Of a stretch of DNA of 64,000 bases, positions 45,108-54,241 are shown one piece after another (within the stretch, counting starts at the first letter, position 1; each line of letters begins with the position of its first letter). A program made the translations under genes and the position numbers. Source of the DNA: Mesorhizobium_B sp035998495 (GTDB lineage Bacteria > Pseudomonadota > Alphaproteobacteria > Rhizobiales > Rhizobiaceae); contig DASYHP010000064.1 of assembly GCA_035998495.1 (NCBI GenBank), forward strand, positions 1 to 64,000. The letters run 5' to 3'. Below the pieces are notes generated by a model, which worked only from the letters and a program-made list of their open reading frames with translations, did no database searches and had not been told where the DNA came from.

Positions 45108-45986
45108 TCAGCGCGTCGGCACCGGGTGCTCGCCGCGATAGTCGTAGAAGCCGCGGCCGGCCTTGCGGCCGAGCCAGCCGGCCTCGACATATTTCACCAG
45201 CAGCGGGCAAGGGCGGTATTTGGAATCCGACAGGCCGTCATGCAGCACCTGCATGATCGACAGGCAGGTGTCGAGGCCGATGAAATCGGCCAATTGCAGA
45301 GGCCCCATCGGGTGGTTGGCCCCAAGCCGCATGGCCGTGTCGATGGCCTCCACCGACCCCACGCCCTCATAAAGCGTGTAGATCGCCTCGTTGATCATGG
45401 GCAGGAGGATGCGGTTGACGATGAAGGCCGGGAAATCCTCCGATACCGTGATGGTCTTGTCGAGGTTGGCGACGAAGGCCTTGGCCGCCTCGAAGGTCTG
45501 GTCCTCGGTGGCGATGCCGCGCACGAGCTCGACAAGCTTCATCACCGGCACCGGGTTCATGAAGTGGATGCCGATGAAACGCTCCGGCCGGTCCGTCTGG
45601 GAGGCGAGCCGGGTGATGGAGATGGAGGAGGTGTTGGTGGCGAGGATGGCCTCGGGGTTCAACTGGGGGCAGAGCTGCGCATAGATCTTGCGCTTCACCG
45701 TTTCGTCCTCGGTGGCCGCTTCGATCACGAGATCGCAATGCGCGAGGCTCGCCATGTCGGGGGCCGGCGCGATGCGCCCCACCGCCTCCATGCGCGCCTT
45801 CTCGTCCAGTTTCCCGGAGCTGACGTGGCGCGCCATGTTGCCGTTGATGGTGGCGAGGCCCTTTTCGATCCGGTCGGCCGAGACGTCGTAAAGAGCCACG
45901 CGGTAGCCCGCCAGCGCGCAGACATGGGCGATGCCGCTGCCCATCTGCCCCGCGCCGACAATGCCCACGGTTTCGATTCTGCTCAT
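45108..45986 (-). CDS. hbd: 3-hydroxybutyryl-CoA dehydrogenase
   Basis: 292 residues; oxidises 3-hydroxyacyl-CoA with NAD. Rossmann motif GIVGAGQMGSGIAH (8-21); catalytic histidine in IGIHFMNPVPVMKLVE (His141). The C-terminal substrate domain has NRILLPMINEAIYTLYEGVGSVEAID. It lies downstream of etfB-etfA, so acyl-CoA oxidation and its electron carrier are adjacent. Confidence 0.95.
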   Translation of the reverse strand: MSRIETVGIVGAGQMGSGIAHVCALAGYRVALYDVSADRIEKGLATINGNMARHVSSGKLDEKARMEAVGRIAPAPDMASLAHCDLVIEAATEDETVKRKIYAQLCPQLNPEAILATNTSSISITRLASQTDRPERFIGIHFMNPVPVMKLVELVRGIATEDQTFEAAKAFVANLDKTITVSEDFPAFIVNRILLPMINEAIYTLYEGVGSVEAIDTAMRLGANHPMGPLQLADFIGLDTCLSIMQVLHDGLSDSKYRPCPLLVKYVEAGWLGRKAGRGFYDYRGEHPVPTR

Positions 45987-46119
45987 GCTGCCCCCGGAAA
46001 TGCAGAGCGGCCCGAGCGGGCCGCCTTGTCGTCGCAGGGCAAATTAGCCGAGGGGATGCCGATCGTCAAAGGCAGGGGAAGCGTGCCCCCTGCCCTTTCG
46101 GGCTCGCGCGAAAACCGCC

Positions 46120-47049
46120 TCAGAGCTTCTTCTCGAGCTCCGGCACGATGGTGAAGAGATCGCCCACAAGGCCGTAGTCGGCGACCTGGAAGATCGGCGC
46201 CTCCTCGTCCTTGTTGATGGCGACGATGATCTTGGAATCCTTCATGCCGGCGAGATGCTGAATGGCCCCGGAGATGCCGACCGCCACGTAAAGCTCGGGC
46301 GCGACCACCTTGCCGGTCTGCCCGACCTGCCAGTCGTTGGGCGCATAGCCCGCATCCACGGCGGCCCGGCTTGCGCCCACGGCCGCGCCCAGCTTGTCGG
46401 CGAGCGGCAGCATGAGCTCCTTGAACTTGTCGGCCGAGCCGAGCGCACGGCCGCCCGACACGATCACCTTGGCGGACGTCAGCTCCGGGCGGTCGCTTTC
46501 GCTGAGCTTGTTCTCGACAAAGGCGGAGAGGCCGGAATCGCCCGCGGCCTCCACACGCTCGACAGGCGCCGAGCCCCCCTCGCCCGCCGCAGGGAAGGAG
46601 GCGGTGCGCACGGTGATCACCTTCTTCGCCTCCGCGGTTTTCACCGTCTGGATGGCGTTGCCGGCGTAGATCGTGCGTTTAAAAGTGTCGGGCGCGACCA
46701 CCTCGATGATTTCGCTGACCTGCATGACGTCGAGAAGGGCGGCCACGCGCGGCATCACGTTCTTGGTCATGGCGGTGGCCGGCGCAACGATCGCGTCATA
46801 AGCCGGCGCAAGCTTCAGAACCGTGTCGGCGAGCGGCTCGGCCAGGCGCTCGGCGAGCGCCTCATGCTCGACAAGCAGAACCTTGGAAACGCCCTGGAGC
46901 TTCGCCGCGGCTTCCGCCGCGCCCTGCGCATTCTGGCCGGCCACCAGCACATGCACTTCGCCGCCCAATTTTTGGGCGGCGGACAGCGCCTTGGCGGTCT
47001 GATCCGAAAGGGTCTGGTTGTCGTGCTCGGCGATGAGAAGAGTGGCCAT
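46120..47049 (-). CDS. etfA: Electron transfer flavoprotein alpha subunit
   Basis: 309 residues; holds the FAD of the ETF heterodimer, which carries electrons from acyl-CoA dehydrogenases to ETF:quinone oxidoreductase. The FAD domain has VSGGRALGSADKF, GYAPNDWQVGQTGKVVAPELYVAVGISGAIQH and KIIVAINKDEEAPIF. It starts 51 bases after etfB. Confidence 0.97.
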   Translation of the reverse strand: MATLLIAEHDNQTLSDQTAKALSAAQKLGGEVHVLVAGQNAQGAAEAAAKLQGVSKVLLVEHEALAERLAEPLADTVLKLAPAYDAIVAPATAMTKNVMPRVAALLDVMQVSEIIEVVAPDTFKRTIYAGNAIQTVKTAEAKKVITVRTASFPAAGEGGSAPVERVEAAGDSGLSAFVENKLSESDRPELTSAKVIVSGGRALGSADKFKELMLPLADKLGAAVGASRAAVDAGYAPNDWQVGQTGKVVAPELYVAVGISGAIQHLAGMKDSKIIVAINKDEEAPIFQVADYGLVGDLFTIVPELEKKL

Positions 47050-47100
47050 GTGGGATTTCCTTCCTTCTAGGGCTTGCTGATCGCAAGCGTGGGGCCGCGC

Positions 47101-47850
47101 TCAGATCACGCCCACCTCGTTCTTGAGCTTGTCGACAAGTTCCTCGACCGATTTCAGCTTCACGCCCGCCTTGCGGCCCGACGGCTCCTCGGTCTTGAGC
47201 ACCTGGAGCCGCGGAGAAACATCCACGCCGAAGTCCGAAGGGGCCTTCTCATCCAACGGCTTCTTCTTGGCCTTCATGATGTTGGGCAGGCTGGCATAGC
47301 GCGGCTGGTTCAGGCGCAGGTCGGTCGTGACGATGGCCGGCAGCTTGAGCTTCAGCGTCTGCAAGCCCCCATCCACCTCGCGCGTGACGGTGGCCCCATC
47401 GCCCTCGATCTGGACCTTGGAGGCGAAGGTGCCCTGCGCCCAGCCCAGAAGGGCGGCCAGCATCTGGCCGGTCTGGTTGGCGTCGTCGTCGATCGCCTGC
47501 TTGCCCAGGATGATGAGCTGCGGCTGCTCCTGCTCGGCCACGCCCTTCAGGAGCTTGGCCACCGCAAGCGGCTCCACAATGCCGTCCACCTTCACGAGCA
47601 CGGCACGATCCGCGCCCATGGCAAGCGCGGTGCGCAGCGTTTCCTGCGCCTGCTGCGGGCCGATGGAGACGGCCACGATTTCAGTGGCGACCCCCGCCTC
47701 CTTGAGCCGGATCGCCTCTTCCACCGCGATTTCATCGAACGGGTTCATCGCCATCTTGACGTTGTTCAGCTCCACGCCCGAGCCGTCCGGCTTCACGCGG
47801 ATCTTCACGTTGTAGTCCACCACGCGCTTCACGGGGACGAGGATCTTCAT
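47101..47850 (-). CDS. etfB: Electron transfer flavoprotein beta subunit
   Basis: 249 residues, start MKILVPVKRVVDYNVKI with GAGG about 11 bases upstream; a longer in-frame ATG gives a non-homologous lead. AMP-binding partner of EtfA. IILGKQAIDDDANQTGQMLAALLGW is the conserved signature. First gene of etfB-etfA(-hbd). Confidence 0.97.
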   Translation of the reverse strand: MKILVPVKRVVDYNVKIRVKPDGSGVELNNVKMAMNPFDEIAVEEAIRLKEAGVATEIVAVSIGPQQAQETLRTALAMGADRAVLVKVDGIVEPLAVAKLLKGVAEQEQPQLIILGKQAIDDDANQTGQMLAALLGWAQGTFASKVQIEGDGATVTREVDGGLQTLKLKLPAIVTTDLRLNQPRYASLPNIMKAKKKPLDEKAPSDFGVDVSPRLQVLKTEEPSGRKAGVKLKSVEELVDKLKNEVGVI

Positions 47851-48040
47851 CAGTCGCGCAACCTCTTTGGGGCGAGTTTCGCCGCGGCCCATACCAGGGC
47901 CTGCCGCCGGGCGGTTGTCGGATTCCGACATGGCCGGGGCGGAACGCATCAGCCGCGGAACGCTTGCCGCGGCGTTCGGAGGAGCAAAAAGCCGAGCGGG
48001 GTCAGGAAGTCAAGCTGCGCGCGAGGTTAGCTGCCGGAGC

Positions 48041-48811
48041 CTATTGCCGGCCCCAGCGCGGCACGGGCGCGGCCTCCACCGGCTCCACGGCGCTTTCCTG
48101 GCGCGTCTCCACCGCGCGCGGGGTGACGATCTCCTTGTCGAAGACGGGCTGATCGCCGCGCCGCAGGAGCAGCACCAGCGCCGCGCCCGCGAGAATGCCG
48201 CCGACATGGGTGGCGAAGGAGATCTGATCGTCGAGCCCTCCCACAAGCATCAGGAACTGGAAGCCGATCCACAGCGCGAGCACCACCCAGGCCGGAAGGC
48301 GCAGGGGGATGCGGGCGAAGGCCAGAACCCAGATCTTCACCTTGGGATGGAGGATCAGATAGGCCGCGACGATGCCGGCGACCGCCCCCGACGCGCCGAT
48401 CAGCGGGATGGGCGAGTCGGGCGCAAGCGCGGCATGGGCCCACGCGCCGGCGGCCGCGCAGGCCAGATAGAAGATCAGGAAGCGGAAATGGCCGAGCGCA
48501 TCCTCCACGTTGTCGCCGAACACCCACAAGAACAGCATGTTGCCGCCCAGGTGCAGAAGGTCGCCGTGCAGAAAGGCGTAGGTGACGAAGGTGAGGTTCT
48601 CCGGCACCACGACGAAGGCGGGGTCGAGCTCGAGATGGTCGTACACGACCGAAGGGATGAAGCCGAACCCCAGAACCGCCGCGTCCGCGAAGCGCTCGCC
48701 GTCCATCACGGTGAGGAAGAAGACCGCCGCGTTGACGAGGATGAGCGTGATGGTGACGTATTGGAGGCGGATCCGCTGGAGGCTGTTCGAGTCGTAAAGC
48801 GGAATGAACAT
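48041..48811 (-). CDS. Rhomboid-family intramembrane serine protease
   Basis: 256 residues with six to seven transmembrane helices. Catalytic dyad serine in IGASGAVAGI (Ser141) and histidine in FATHVGGI (His202). HGDLLHLGGNMLFLWVFGDNVED is the conserved oxyanion/L1 region. A short soluble C-terminal tail follows. Substrates unknown. Confidence 0.93.
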   Translation of the reverse strand: MFIPLYDSNSLQRIRLQYVTITLILVNAAVFFLTVMDGERFADAAVLGFGFIPSVVYDHLELDPAFVVVPENLTFVTYAFLHGDLLHLGGNMLFLWVFGDNVEDALGHFRFLIFYLACAAAGAWAHAALAPDSPIPLIGASGAVAGIVAAYLILHPKVKIWVLAFARIPLRLPAWVVLALWIGFQFLMLVGGLDDQISFATHVGGILAGAALVLLLRRGDQPVFDKEIVTPRAVETRQESAVEPVEAAPVPRWGRQ

Positions 48812-48832
48812 CGGAGGCTCAATGGCACGGGA

Positions 48833-49405
48833 TCAGCGGGTGGCGCCGGGCTGCCATAGCACGTCCGTCCGACCGTCGTCATTGGCCACGCGGGCGAGGA
48901 CGAACAGAAGATCCGACAGGCGGTTGACATAGCGGAGCGCCTCCGCGTTCACGATCTCGCCGGGCTGGCCGGCGAGTTCCGCCACCAGCCGCTCGGCGCG
49001 CCGCGTGACGGTGCGCGCGAGATGCAGATGCGCGGCGAGCTTTGATCCGGCCGGCAAAACAAAGGAACGCAGCGGCTCCAGTCGCGCGTTGAAGCGGTCG
49101 ATCTCGCGTTCCAGCCGTTCCGTCTGGCTCGACACGATCCGCAGCGCCTTCCCCGGCTCCTCGCCGTCGGTCTCGGGGACCGCGAGATCGGCGCCAAGGT
49201 CGAACAGGTCGTTCTGGATGAGGAGAAGCACCTGGTCGATCTCGCCCGAGGCGTGCAGGCGCGCCAGGCCGACCGTGGCGTTGGCCTCGTCCACCGTGCC
49301 ATAGGCCGCCATGCGGAGATCCCATTTCGGGCGGCGCTCGCCCGAGCCGAGCACAGCATGGCCGTCGTCGCCGGTGCGGGTGTAGATGCGGTTGAGCTTG
49401 ACCAT
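48833..49405 (-). CDS. Cob(I)alamin adenosyltransferase, PduO type
   Basis: 190 residues, start MVKLNRIYTRTGDDG. Transfers adenosyl from ATP to cobalamin. YTRTGDDG, AYGTVDEANA and RRAERLVAELA plus YVNRLSDLLFVLARV are PduO landmarks. After TRTGDDG the usual TT is HA, a small departure in the ATP loop. It lies 16 bases after the twin-TM gene and 21 before the rhomboid gene. Confidence 0.93.
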   Translation of the reverse strand: MVKLNRIYTRTGDDGHAVLGSGERRPKWDLRMAAYGTVDEANATVGLARLHASGEIDQVLLLIQNDLFDLGADLAVPETDGEEPGKALRIVSSQTERLEREIDRFNARLEPLRSFVLPAGSKLAAHLHLARTVTRRAERLVAELAGQPGEIVNAEALRYVNRLSDLLFVLARVANDDGRTDVLWQPGATR

Positions 49406-49421
49406 GAACGCCTCCCCCGCT

Positions 49422-49619
49422 CTATGCGCTGCGGCCGAAGACATAGGCCGCGAGCAGGATGAGCCCCACCGCCACGGCCTGCAAGAGCACGCGCGCCTGC
49501 ATCAGCTTGTTCGACGTCATGCCCGAGCCGCCGCGCATCATGTTGACGAGCCCGCGCACCAGCACGAACACCACGGCCAACATGACCAAGGCGATCAGGA
49601 CGTTGACGAAAATCTCCAT
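49422..49619 (-). CDS. Twin transmembrane HIG1-like small protein
   Basis: 65 residues: helix (about 3-25), a basic loop RGGSGMTSNKLMQARVLLQ, second helix (about 46-62). MRxR/NKLMQxRVxxQ is the signature of hypoxia-induced HIG1 domains, found in mitochondria and alphaproteobacteria, where some associate with cytochrome oxidase. Upstream of the cobalamin adenosyltransferase and probably co-transcribed. Confidence 0.85.
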   Translation of the reverse strand: MEIFVNVLIALVMLAVVFVLVRGLVNMMRGGSGMTSNKLMQARVLLQAVAVGLILLAAYVFGRSA

Positions 49620-49640
49620 GAAGCGGTTCTCCGGCGTTTC

Positions 49641-50522
49641 TCAGCCTTGCCTGAGCAGGATGCGGTAAAGCAGCGGCGCGGGCAGCACGCGCTTGAGCGC
49701 GGCGCCCCATTTCGCCGGAGCCGTGACCAGATAGTGCGGCTTGGGTTTCGCGGCGAGCAGCGCGTGGCGCAAAGCCGCATAGACGGCGTCCGGCCCAAGC
49801 TTGAGCTTGGACCCGGTTCCGCCAGCGCGCAGCCGGGCGATCTGCTTGCCATAGGCCTCGCGATGCACGGAATTCTCGTGGTCGATGAAGCGCTCGAACC
49901 AGGGCAGGCCGTTCGACGCGATGCGCGAGGCGACCGGCCCCGGCTCGATCAGCGAGACATGGACGCCCGATCCCTGGAGCTCCAGCCGGAGCGTCAGCAT
50001 CAGCCCTTCGAGCGCATGCTTGGAGGCGGCATAGGCCCCACGAAAGGGGACGGGCACGAGCCCGAGAATGGACGAGCAGCACACGATGCGCCCGGTGGCT
50101 TGCGCCCGCATCGCGGGCAGACACGCCCGCGTCAGCGTGTGCCAACCGAAGAAATTGGCCTCGAACTGCTCGCGCAGGGCCTGGGTGGGCAAGTCCTCCA
50201 CCGCGCCGGCCTGGGCGTGGGCGCCATTGTTGAAGAGCGCGTCAAGACGCCCGCCCGTGCGCCCGAGCACCACCTCGGCGACGGCGTGGATCGAGCCCTC
50301 GTCGCGATAGTCGAGAAAGAAGGCCTCGATTCCCTGCGCTTCGAGCGCGCGGAGATCGTCCGGCTTGCGCGCGGTGGCGAACACCCGGAAGCCGTCGCGC
50401 TTCAGCGCGCGGGCGCAAAAGGCGCCGATGCCGGACGAGGCGCCGGTCACGAGGATGCTCGGCCGCCCGGAAGGGAGCGCTTGGGGATCCGCTTGCGCGG
50501 CCAGGGTTGCCATTGCCGTCAT
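49641..50522 (-). CDS. Short-chain dehydrogenase/reductase
   Basis: 293 residues. NAD(P)-binding TGASSGIG (26-33), NNG (98-100), catalytic Ser150/151, Tyr164 and Lys168 in SS...YAASK. A C-terminal extension of about 70 residues (GPDAVYAALRHALLAAKPKPHYLVTAPAKWGAALKRVLP) matches membrane- or lipid-associated SDRs. Substrate unknown. ATG at 50522, with another possible at 50513. Divergent from yihY. Confidence 0.9.
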   Translation of the reverse strand: MTAMATLAAQADPQALPSGRPSILVTGASSGIGAFCARALKRDGFRVFATARKPDDLRALEAQGIEAFFLDYRDEGSIHAVAEVVLGRTGGRLDALFNNGAHAQAGAVEDLPTQALREQFEANFFGWHTLTRACLPAMRAQATGRIVCCSSILGLVPVPFRGAYAASKHALEGLMLTLRLELQGSGVHVSLIEPGPVASRIASNGLPWFERFIDHENSVHREAYGKQIARLRAGGTGSKLKLGPDAVYAALRHALLAAKPKPHYLVTAPAKWGAALKRVLPAPLLYRILLRQG

Positions 50523-50591
50523 GCGCGCCCCATATGCCGCTATCCGAACGTTTTCCAGCCGCCGCGCGTTGGTTGGCCTGAGGAGACCGGA

Positions 50592-51551
50592 ATGACGGTT
50601 GACGCCGAACGGATGGGGCCGGACGTTTCCGCGCGCTTCCGCAAGGGGGCGCTGGGCGCGGCCGCCCGTTCCAGGCTGCGCGGCATCGAGGGAGGCCGGA
50701 TGCGGAAGCTGGTGGCGGTCAAGCGCATCTTGTCCGACGCCTTCGGCCACTTCAACGACGACGACGGCTGGTCGATGGCGAGCCATCTCGCCATTTCCGC
50801 GCTGATGGCGCTGTTTCCCTTCCTGATCTTCGCCACCACGCTGGCGAGCTTCCTGGGCGCCAACGCGTTCGCCGACACGGCCGTGCATCTGGTGTTCGAC
50901 ACCTGGCCCGAACAGATCGCGGCCCCCATCGCGACCGAGGTGGTGGCCGTGCTGACCGTGCCGCGCGGCGACTTCCTCACCTTCAGCGTGTTGCTCGCCG
51001 CCTTTTTCGCCTCCAACGGCGTGGAAGCGCTGCGCACCTCGCTGAACCGCGCCTATCGCGTGGTGGAGACGCGCTCCTTCGTCAAATTGCGCCTGCAAAG
51101 CCTCGTCTTCGTGCTGATCGCCACGGCCGTGTTCTTTGCGATCTCGCTGCTTCTGGTCGCCGCGCCCCTGATCATCCGCTTCATGGCCTCGCGCGCGGAA
51201 TGGGTCGAGCCCTATATCGGCACGATCACGATCTGGCGCATCGCCATCGCTTCCCTCGTGATCGTGCTGGCGCTGATCGCCACGCATCTTTGGCTGCCGG
51301 CCGGGCGTCGGCGTTTTCTCGACATCCTGCCTGGCATCGCCTTCACGCTCCTCGCTTGGATCGCGGGCTCCTCCGCCTTCGTGGCCTATCTCGACCGCTT
51401 CTCGTCTTATGTGAACACCTATGCGGGCCTGGCCTCCATCATGGTGGCCATCGTGTTCCTCTACATCATCTCCCTCATCTTCATCCTGGGCGGCGAGCTC
51501 AACGCCTCCATCAAGCGCTATCGGGACGCCCGGGCGCGGGTCGGAGCGTGA
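50592..51551 (+). CDS. YihY/BrkB-family inner-membrane protein
   Basis: 319 residues with six transmembrane helices after a 45-residue cytoplasmic lead. Conserved DDGWSMASHLAISALMALFPFLIF and LRTSLNRAYRVVETRSFVKLRLQSL identify the family, once misnamed RNase BN. The ATG at 50592 has GGAG eight bases upstream. Function in the envelope is unresolved. Confidence 0.9.
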   Translation: MTVDAERMGPDVSARFRKGALGAAARSRLRGIEGGRMRKLVAVKRILSDAFGHFNDDDGWSMASHLAISALMALFPFLIFATTLASFLGANAFADTAVHLVFDTWPEQIAAPIATEVVAVLTVPRGDFLTFSVLLAAFFASNGVEALRTSLNRAYRVVETRSFVKLRLQSLVFVLIATAVFFAISLLLVAAPLIIRFMASRAEWVEPYIGTITIWRIAIASLVIVLALIATHLWLPAGRRRFLDILPGIAFTLLAWIAGSSAFVAYLDRFSSYVNTYAGLASIMVAIVFLYIISLIFILGGELNASIKRYRDARARVGA

Positions 51552-51580
51552 ACCGGAAATTTCCGCAATCGTTAAAACTC

Positions 51581-51608
51581 TCTGAACATCCGTAAGGGAG
51601 TGTTCAGA
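51581..51608. repeat. Inverted repeat upstream of small membrane protein gene
   Basis: TCTGAACA (51581-51588) and TGTTCAGA (51601-51608) are perfect inverted repeats 12 bases apart. A GGAAATTTCC palindrome lies just upstream (51555-51564). No T-run follows, so an operator is at least as likely as a terminator for yihY. Confidence 0.4.
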
Positions 51609-51695
51609 CTTGCGCGACAGAGTTGCCGCTAAGGCACGCGGCGCCGGCAGCGGCCTCGACAGGTGCAAGGGATGGGGAGCCGGCAAGGAGACCCC

Positions 51696-51989
51696 ATGAT
51701 CTGGAATCTCGATGCAGCCTGGCTCTTGATGGCGGTGGCGGCCGTCATGGTCATGGCCTTCTTCTTCGGCACAGCCCTGCATGCCGTGATGGGCGAGGAT
51801 GGATTCGGCCCGAACGGCAACATGATCCTGTTCACCGCAGGCTTCATGGGCGCCATCGTCGTCGCCAATCTCTACGGCGTCTCGCTGCGCGATCTGAAGC
51901 TTGCGGCCGCCACGGGCTTGGGCGGCGCCTTTTCCGCGATCGGCGCGCTCGCGCTCGCCAAGGCCGGGCTGACGCGGCTCACGACCTGA
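51696..51989 (+). CDS. Small multi-span membrane protein
   Basis: 97 residues, start MIWNLDAAWLLMAVAAV with AAGGAG seven bases upstream. Three hydrophobic helices with glycine-rich turns and one conserved-looking charged loop (MGEDGFGPNGN). I do not recognise the family. The last 11 bases overlap the end of the convergent GluQ-RS gene. Confidence 0.75.
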   Translation: MIWNLDAAWLLMAVAAVMVMAFFFGTALHAVMGEDGFGPNGNMILFTAGFMGAIVVANLYGVSLRDLKLAAATGLGGAFSAIGALALAKAGLTRLTT

Positions 51990-52875
51990 ACTCGTCGGGC
52001 GGCAGTCCGACCGCCTCCCACACGTCGGCAGGCGCGGCCCCCTCCGCGCGCCAAGCCGCGATCGAGCGCGCCCCTTCGCTCTTCGAGAGCTTCCGGCCGT
52101 CCGCCCCCAGGATCAGCCGGTGGTGGAAATAGGCCGGCGCGGTAAACCCCAAAAGCTCCTGCAGAAGGCGATGCACGGCCGTCGCCTCGAACAAGTCCTT
52201 TCCCCGCACGACATGGGAAACGCCCTGGCTAGCATCGTCGGCCACCACGGCGAGATGATAGCTCGTCGGCACGTCCCGGCTTGCCAAGGCCACGTCGCCC
52301 CAAAGTTCCGGCCGGGCGGGATTCTCGCGCCAGTCGCGCAGATCCTCGCCCCTCGCCTCGCGCCAGAACAGCGGCCGGCCGATGCGGCGCGACGCCTCCT
52401 CTATGTCGAGCCGCCAGGTGAACGGTTTTCCCTCCCCTATGCGCTGCGCCCGCTCCGCCTCGCCGAGTGCGCGGTCGCGGCCGGGATAGAGCGGCGCGCC
52501 GTCGGGGTTGCGGGGCCAGGCCTTGCCCCCACGCTCATGCTCCTCCACGGCGGCGCGGATCTCGCCGCGGCTCATGAAGGCGGGATAGACGAGCTCTTCC
52601 CGCCGCAGCCGGTCGAGAAGCCCGGCGTAGCGGGGAAAGTGCTCGGACTGGCGGCGGACGGGCTCCTCCCAGGAAAGGCCCAGCCAGCGGAGGTCGTCGA
52701 TGAGCGCCGCTTCGAGCGCGGGGGCCGCGCGCGAAGGATCGATGTTCTCGATCCGCAAAAGGTACCGCCCACCGGTTCGCCGCGCCAGCATCGCGTTGAA
52801 CCCCGCGCTGAGCGCATGTCCCAGATGCAGCCGCCCGTTGGGGCTCGGCGCGAAGCGGAAGACAGGCCGGCTCAT
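51979..52875 (-). CDS. gluQ: Glutamyl-Q tRNA(Asp) synthetase
   Basis: 298 residues; attaches glutamate to queuosine at position 34 of tRNA-Asp. The class-I synthetase core has FAPSPNGRLHLGHALSA (HIGH motif) and KLSKSEGAR (KMSKS); no anticodon-binding domain, which separates it from GltX. The zinc-binding cysteines of E. coli GluQ-RS are absent in the YPAFMSRGE stretch. Convergent with the small membrane protein gene. Confidence 0.92.
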   Translation of the reverse strand: MSRPVFRFAPSPNGRLHLGHALSAGFNAMLARRTGGRYLLRIENIDPSRAAPALEAALIDDLRWLGLSWEEPVRRQSEHFPRYAGLLDRLRREELVYPAFMSRGEIRAAVEEHERGGKAWPRNPDGAPLYPGRDRALGEAERAQRIGEGKPFTWRLDIEEASRRIGRPLFWREARGEDLRDWRENPARPELWGDVALASRDVPTSYHLAVVADDASQGVSHVVRGKDLFEATAVHRLLQELLGFTAPAYFHHRLILGADGRKLSKSEGARSIAAWRAEGAAPADVWEAVGLPPDEFRS

Positions 52876-52934
52876 GGACCGCGGCGCGCGGCTCGCCTGT
52901 TGCCAAGGGGCGCCTTGTGCCGGAAAGAGCCGCC

Positions 52935-53576
52935 ATGCGCCTCGTCAAAACCCCCGCCGACATCGAGGACGGGCTCGAAGCCCTGCTGGCGGCCGACCCG
53001 CGGCTCCTGCCCGTGCGGGCGCGGGCCGGCGCGACGCCGCTGCGGGGAATGGAGCCTGGCTTCGCGAGCCTGTGCTCGATCATCACATCGCAACAGGTGT
53101 CCACCGCATCCGCCGCGGCGATCTTTTCCCGCCTCCAGGCGCTCCTCGAGCCGCTCACGCCCGACGCCGTGCGGGCTGCCGACGACGCGGTGTTCCGAGC
53201 CGCCGGGCTTTCGGCGGCCAAGGTGCGCGCGCTGCGCGCGGCCGCCGACGCCGTGGCCGGCGGGCTCGACCTGTCCGAACTGTGCGGCCGCCCTACCGAG
53301 GCCGCGATCCTTGAGCTGGTCCGCGTGCCCGGCATCGGCCGCTGGACGGCCGAAAGCTATCTGTTGTTCGCCGCCGGCCACCCGGACGTCTTTCCCGCGC
53401 GGGACGTGGCCCTGCAAGCCGCGGTCGGCCATGCTTTCACGCTCGACGCCCGGCCCGGCGAAAAGGCGCTGGAAGAGATCGCCCGCGCCTGGTCGCCCTG
53501 GCGCAGCGTGGCCGCGCGCCTGTTCTGGGCCTATTACCGCACGATGCGCGGGCGCGACGGCGCGCCGGCCGCCTGA
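52935..53576 (+). CDS. DNA-3-methyladenine glycosylase (AlkA/HhH-GPD)
   Basis: 213 residues from the ATG at 52935 (GAAAGAG upstream); a GTG six codons earlier is possible. Removes alkylated purines. Helix-hairpin-helix LVRVPGIGRWTAESYLLF (128-145) followed by the catalytic aspartate in ARDVALQ (Asp157). It lacks the N-terminal AlkA extension, so it is the short form. Confidence 0.93.
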   Translation: MRLVKTPADIEDGLEALLAADPRLLPVRARAGATPLRGMEPGFASLCSIITSQQVSTASAAAIFSRLQALLEPLTPDAVRAADDAVFRAAGLSAAKVRALRAAADAVAGGLDLSELCGRPTEAAILELVRVPGIGRWTAESYLLFAAGHPDVFPARDVALQAAVGHAFTLDARPGEKALEEIARAWSPWRSVAARLFWAYYRTMRGRDGAPAA

Positions 53577-53619
53577 GCCGCTTTCCAGGGGACGGTTTTC
53601 GTGGAATGCTTTGTCGCGC

Positions 53620-53649
53620 TTCACAATTTCGTCGTGTCCGGCATAGATT
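53620..53649 (+). promoter_or_regulatory. Possible promoter of the HNH gene
   Basis: TTCACA (53620-53625), 18 bases, TAGATT (53644-53649): a fair sigma-70 match, 35 bases upstream of the GTG start. This stretch is also locally rich in A and T. Confidence 0.4.
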
Positions 53650-53683
53650 AGGGGCAGGATCAGAGCACGGAAGGAGGGCTTGA

Positions 53684-54241
53684 GTGACGGTTCACGTGTC
53701 CCCGGACGGGCTGCCCGCGCTGGTGCTCAACGCGGATTATCGGCCGCTCAGCTATTATCCCCTGTCCTTGTGGTCCTGGCAGGACGCGATCAAGGCGGTG
53801 TTTCTGGACCGCGTCAACATCGTCGCGGAATACGAGCAGGCCGTATCCTCGCCCTCCTTCTCCATGCGGCTGCCTTCGGTGGTGAGCCTCAAGAGCTACA
53901 TGAAGCCGTCGCGCAATCCGGCCTTCACGCGCTTCAACGTGTTCCTGCGCGACCGCTTCCAGTGCCAGTATTGCGGCAAGGGCGAGGATCTGACCTTCGA
54001 CCATGTTACGCCCCGCCGCTGCGGCGGCGCGACCACCTGGGAGAACGTGGTCGCGGCCTGCTCGGCCTGCAATCTGAGGAAAGGCGGGATGCTGCCGCAC
54101 CAGGCCAAGATGTGGCCGCTGCAGAAGCCCTACCATCCGACCGTGCATGACCTCCACAACAATGGGCGGCTGTTCCCGCCGAACTATCTGCACGAGAGCT
54201 GGATGGATTATTTGTACTGGGACGTGGAGCTCGAACCTTAA
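53684..54241 (+). CDS. HNH endonuclease domain protein
   Basis: 185 residues, GTG start with GGAAGGAGGG upstream. A conserved N-terminal domain (PALVLNADYRPLSYYPLSLW) precedes the HNH fold with two CxxC zinc pairs (Cys94/Cys97, Cys126/Cys129) and the DHV metal motif (Asp106-His107). This form is a stand-alone chromosomal protein common in alphaproteobacteria, not an intron or phage nuclease; its substrate is unknown. The stop codon abuts the convergent dsbB stop. Confidence 0.9.
   Translation: MTVHVSPDGLPALVLNADYRPLSYYPLSLWSWQDAIKAVFLDRVNIVAEYEQAVSSPSFSMRLPSVVSLKSYMKPSRNPAFTRFNVFLRDRFQCQYCGKGEDLTFDHVTPRRCGGATTWENVVAACSACNLRKGGMLPHQAKMWPLQKPYHPTVHDLHNNGRLFPPNYLHESWMDYLYWDVELEP

Noticed and set aside
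51581..51608. Inverted repeat considered as a LexA box
   Set aside because: Alphaproteobacterial LexA binds GTTC-N7-GTTC direct repeats; this is an inverted pair with 20 bases between half-site starts.
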